Positions 5,375 to 6,453 of a DNA stretch of 6,453 nucleotides are shown piece after piece. The position numbers and the translations under genes were made by a program. This DNA is from Planctomycetaceae bacterium UBA2671 (GTDB lineage: Bacteria; Planctomycetota; Planctomycetia; Planctomycetales; Planctomycetaceae): the NCBI GenBank assembly GCA_002359185.1, contig DEML01000106.1, positions 4,249 to 10,701 of the forward strand. The letters are read 5' to 3'. Positions within the stretch are counted from its first letter, which is position 1. Every line of letters starts with the position of its first letter. The notes beneath the pieces were generated by a model. That model saw only the letters and a program-made list of their open reading frames with translations, searched no databases and was not told the DNA's origin.

Positions 5375-6453
5375 ATGCACAACCTCGAAAAGAAGCTTGT
5401 TGATTTTCTGGAAGCGGGCACGAATCCTTCATTGGCAATGATTGGGGGAATAGATGTGTTGAATAACGTAATTCCAGAAATCGGAGTTTCTCCACTATTG
5501 CCTGAATTCGTTCGTATCGTCATTAATTCAGACGAAAGTATCGAATCTGAAGATGGATGGCGTTTCATTTGCGGAACTCTATCTATCTGTAAGAACGGTA
5601 TTGCAATGAGGGAATGCGTTGACCTTTTGGATCAATTTATCTCGCTTGATTCCAAAGCGGATGACCAAATCCTTGAATCCTATCTTAATATTGCGATTGA
5701 TAAAACCAATGAGTCATTGGCACGAGCAGCAACCTTGGACGGTGCATTACGTATAGCTATAGTGTTACCCGAAAAACGATTTGATTTGATTCGCGTACTA
5801 ATTAGAATTGATGTTCGTGATTCACCAGATTTTTTACGTTGGGCAGCGAAAATTATTGGAGTTGCTCATTCACATTGGCATGTCGATGAACTCGTGAATA
5901 AACTTCATGAACTTCGCGATGTAGCTGACGCAAAAGACGAAGTGTATTTTGAGCTAGGCATGTCCTGTCTTTCTAAGGCACTTACGTCGATTGAATCAAA
6001 CGCTGTTGCTGCTGAACTTCAGGACGCTCGATTTTGGTTCAACAAATCTCTCGCAAGCCCGTTAGGTCGACCAGATTCAACTCTTTTTTTACTATGCACG
6101 GAAGTTCTAACTGAATTTTCCGTGGGAGAGCTGAATGGATCAGTGGAGTCGCTTGCTAATCAAATTGACAATTCTGTCCGTGATCTGATTATCTCACATC
6201 GGTCTAAATTTGATCCACCATGGCTACGTGCACGGACCTTCGAGGTCCTTTTGTGGGAACAGCTATCACAAGCCCTTCGCGGATTAGAGAACGAATTGCT
6301 TGAACCATCTTGGTATGAGCCAGCTGTCGTTATCGAACAATTTTTGTTGCCGATTTATAGTGCGAGTCGAACTATTCTAAAACTGAACCAGCTTGGTGGC
6401 ATCGAATCGCTTGTCAGGCCGAGGATTGAAGGATCCTTGGCAGCAGTGGCAGG
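5375..6453 (+). CDS. Large helical protein of unknown function, third gene of the ATPase operon (C-terminus beyond window)
   Basis: An open frame of 359 codons from ATG 5375 to the window end with no stop. A stop codon (5366-5368) lies three codons upstream, so this ATG is the first possible start. It follows the ATPase stop by 17 bases, with GGAAG at 5357-5361 slightly far as a ribosome site, so translational coupling is likely. The product is almost entirely predicted helices of 15-25 residues with regular hydrophobic spacing (for example LPEFVRIVINS at 42-52, ESYLNIAIDK at 101-110, and EVYFELGMSCLSKAL at 189-203), suggesting an alpha-solenoid of TPR/HEAT type. A His/Trp-rich patch AHSHWHVDEL lies at 164-173. 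No nuclease, protease, TIR or membrane motif appears in the visible part. In ABC-3C-like loci the large partner often carries the effector domain, so one may lie in the missing C-terminus. Family not recognised. Confidence 0.75.
   Translation, partial: MHNLEKKLVDFLEAGTNPSLAMIGGIDVLNNVIPEIGVSPLLPEFVRIVINSDESIESEDGWRFICGTLSICKNGIAMRECVDLLDQFISLDSKADDQILESYLNIAIDKTNESLARAATLDGALRIAIVLPEKRFDLIRVLIRIDVRDSPDFLRWAAKIIGVAHSHWHVDELVNKLHELRDVADAKDEVYFELGMSCLSKALTSIESNAVAAELQDARFWFNKSLASPLGRPDSTLFLLCTEVLTEFSVGELNGSVESLANQIDNSVRDLIISHRSKFDPPWLRARTFEVLLWEQLSQALRGLENELLEPSWYEPAVVIEQFLLPIYSASRTILKLNQLGGIESLVRPRIEGSLAAVA

Noticed and set aside
5164..5568. 134-codon minus-strand open frame across the ATPase end and the third gene
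   Set aside because: It overlaps two well-supported plus-strand genes, has no family resemblance and is best explained as an antisense shadow.
1..6453. CRISPR arrays, tRNA or rRNA genes
   Set aside because: No regularly spaced repeats of suitable length beyond two copies, and no cloverleaf or rRNA-like segments were seen.

Overview
The window looks like a chromosomal stretch from a planctomycete-type bacterium. The main reason is the 1017-2018 gene, which resembles the secreted outer-membrane beta-barrel 'transporter' proteins that are abundant in Planctomycetes. The moderate base composition and the DtxR/MntR-type regulator fit but do not prove it. Taxonomy is therefore an inference.

Left part (1-2018): a DtxR/MntR-family regulator is read leftward and runs off the window edge. 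It is divergent from a beta-barrel protein read rightward. The ~590-base region between them is rich in signals. It holds two copies of TGTAGC-N4-GCTACA set 31 bases apart; one overlaps a good leftward promoter (TTGACA, 17 bases, TACATT). It also holds a nested hairpin and a two-copy 22-base tandem palindromic repeat just upstream of the barrel gene. This reads as a metal-responsive regulator controlling itself and perhaps a channel in the outer membrane.

Middle (2019-2744): no intact gene. It contains a decayed fragment of an IS1380-type transposase (about 2315-2649, at least one clear frameshift, C-terminal half missing) and a 10-base direct repeat that may mark other insertion-sequence debris. 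This is a mobile-element scar next to the following operon.

Right part (2745-6453): three tightly spaced co-directional genes. They are a ~212-residue protein whose start codon is problematic, a 650-residue Rad50/SMC-like ATPase with a zinc ribbon in its coiled coil, and a large helical protein that continues past the window end (at least 359 residues). The layout of a small middle protein, a coiled-coil ABC ATPase and a large variable partner resembles ABC-three-component (ABC-3C)/Lamassu-type conflict systems. I propose it as a candidate defence operon. The family assignment rests on motifs and layout recalled from knowledge, not on a search.
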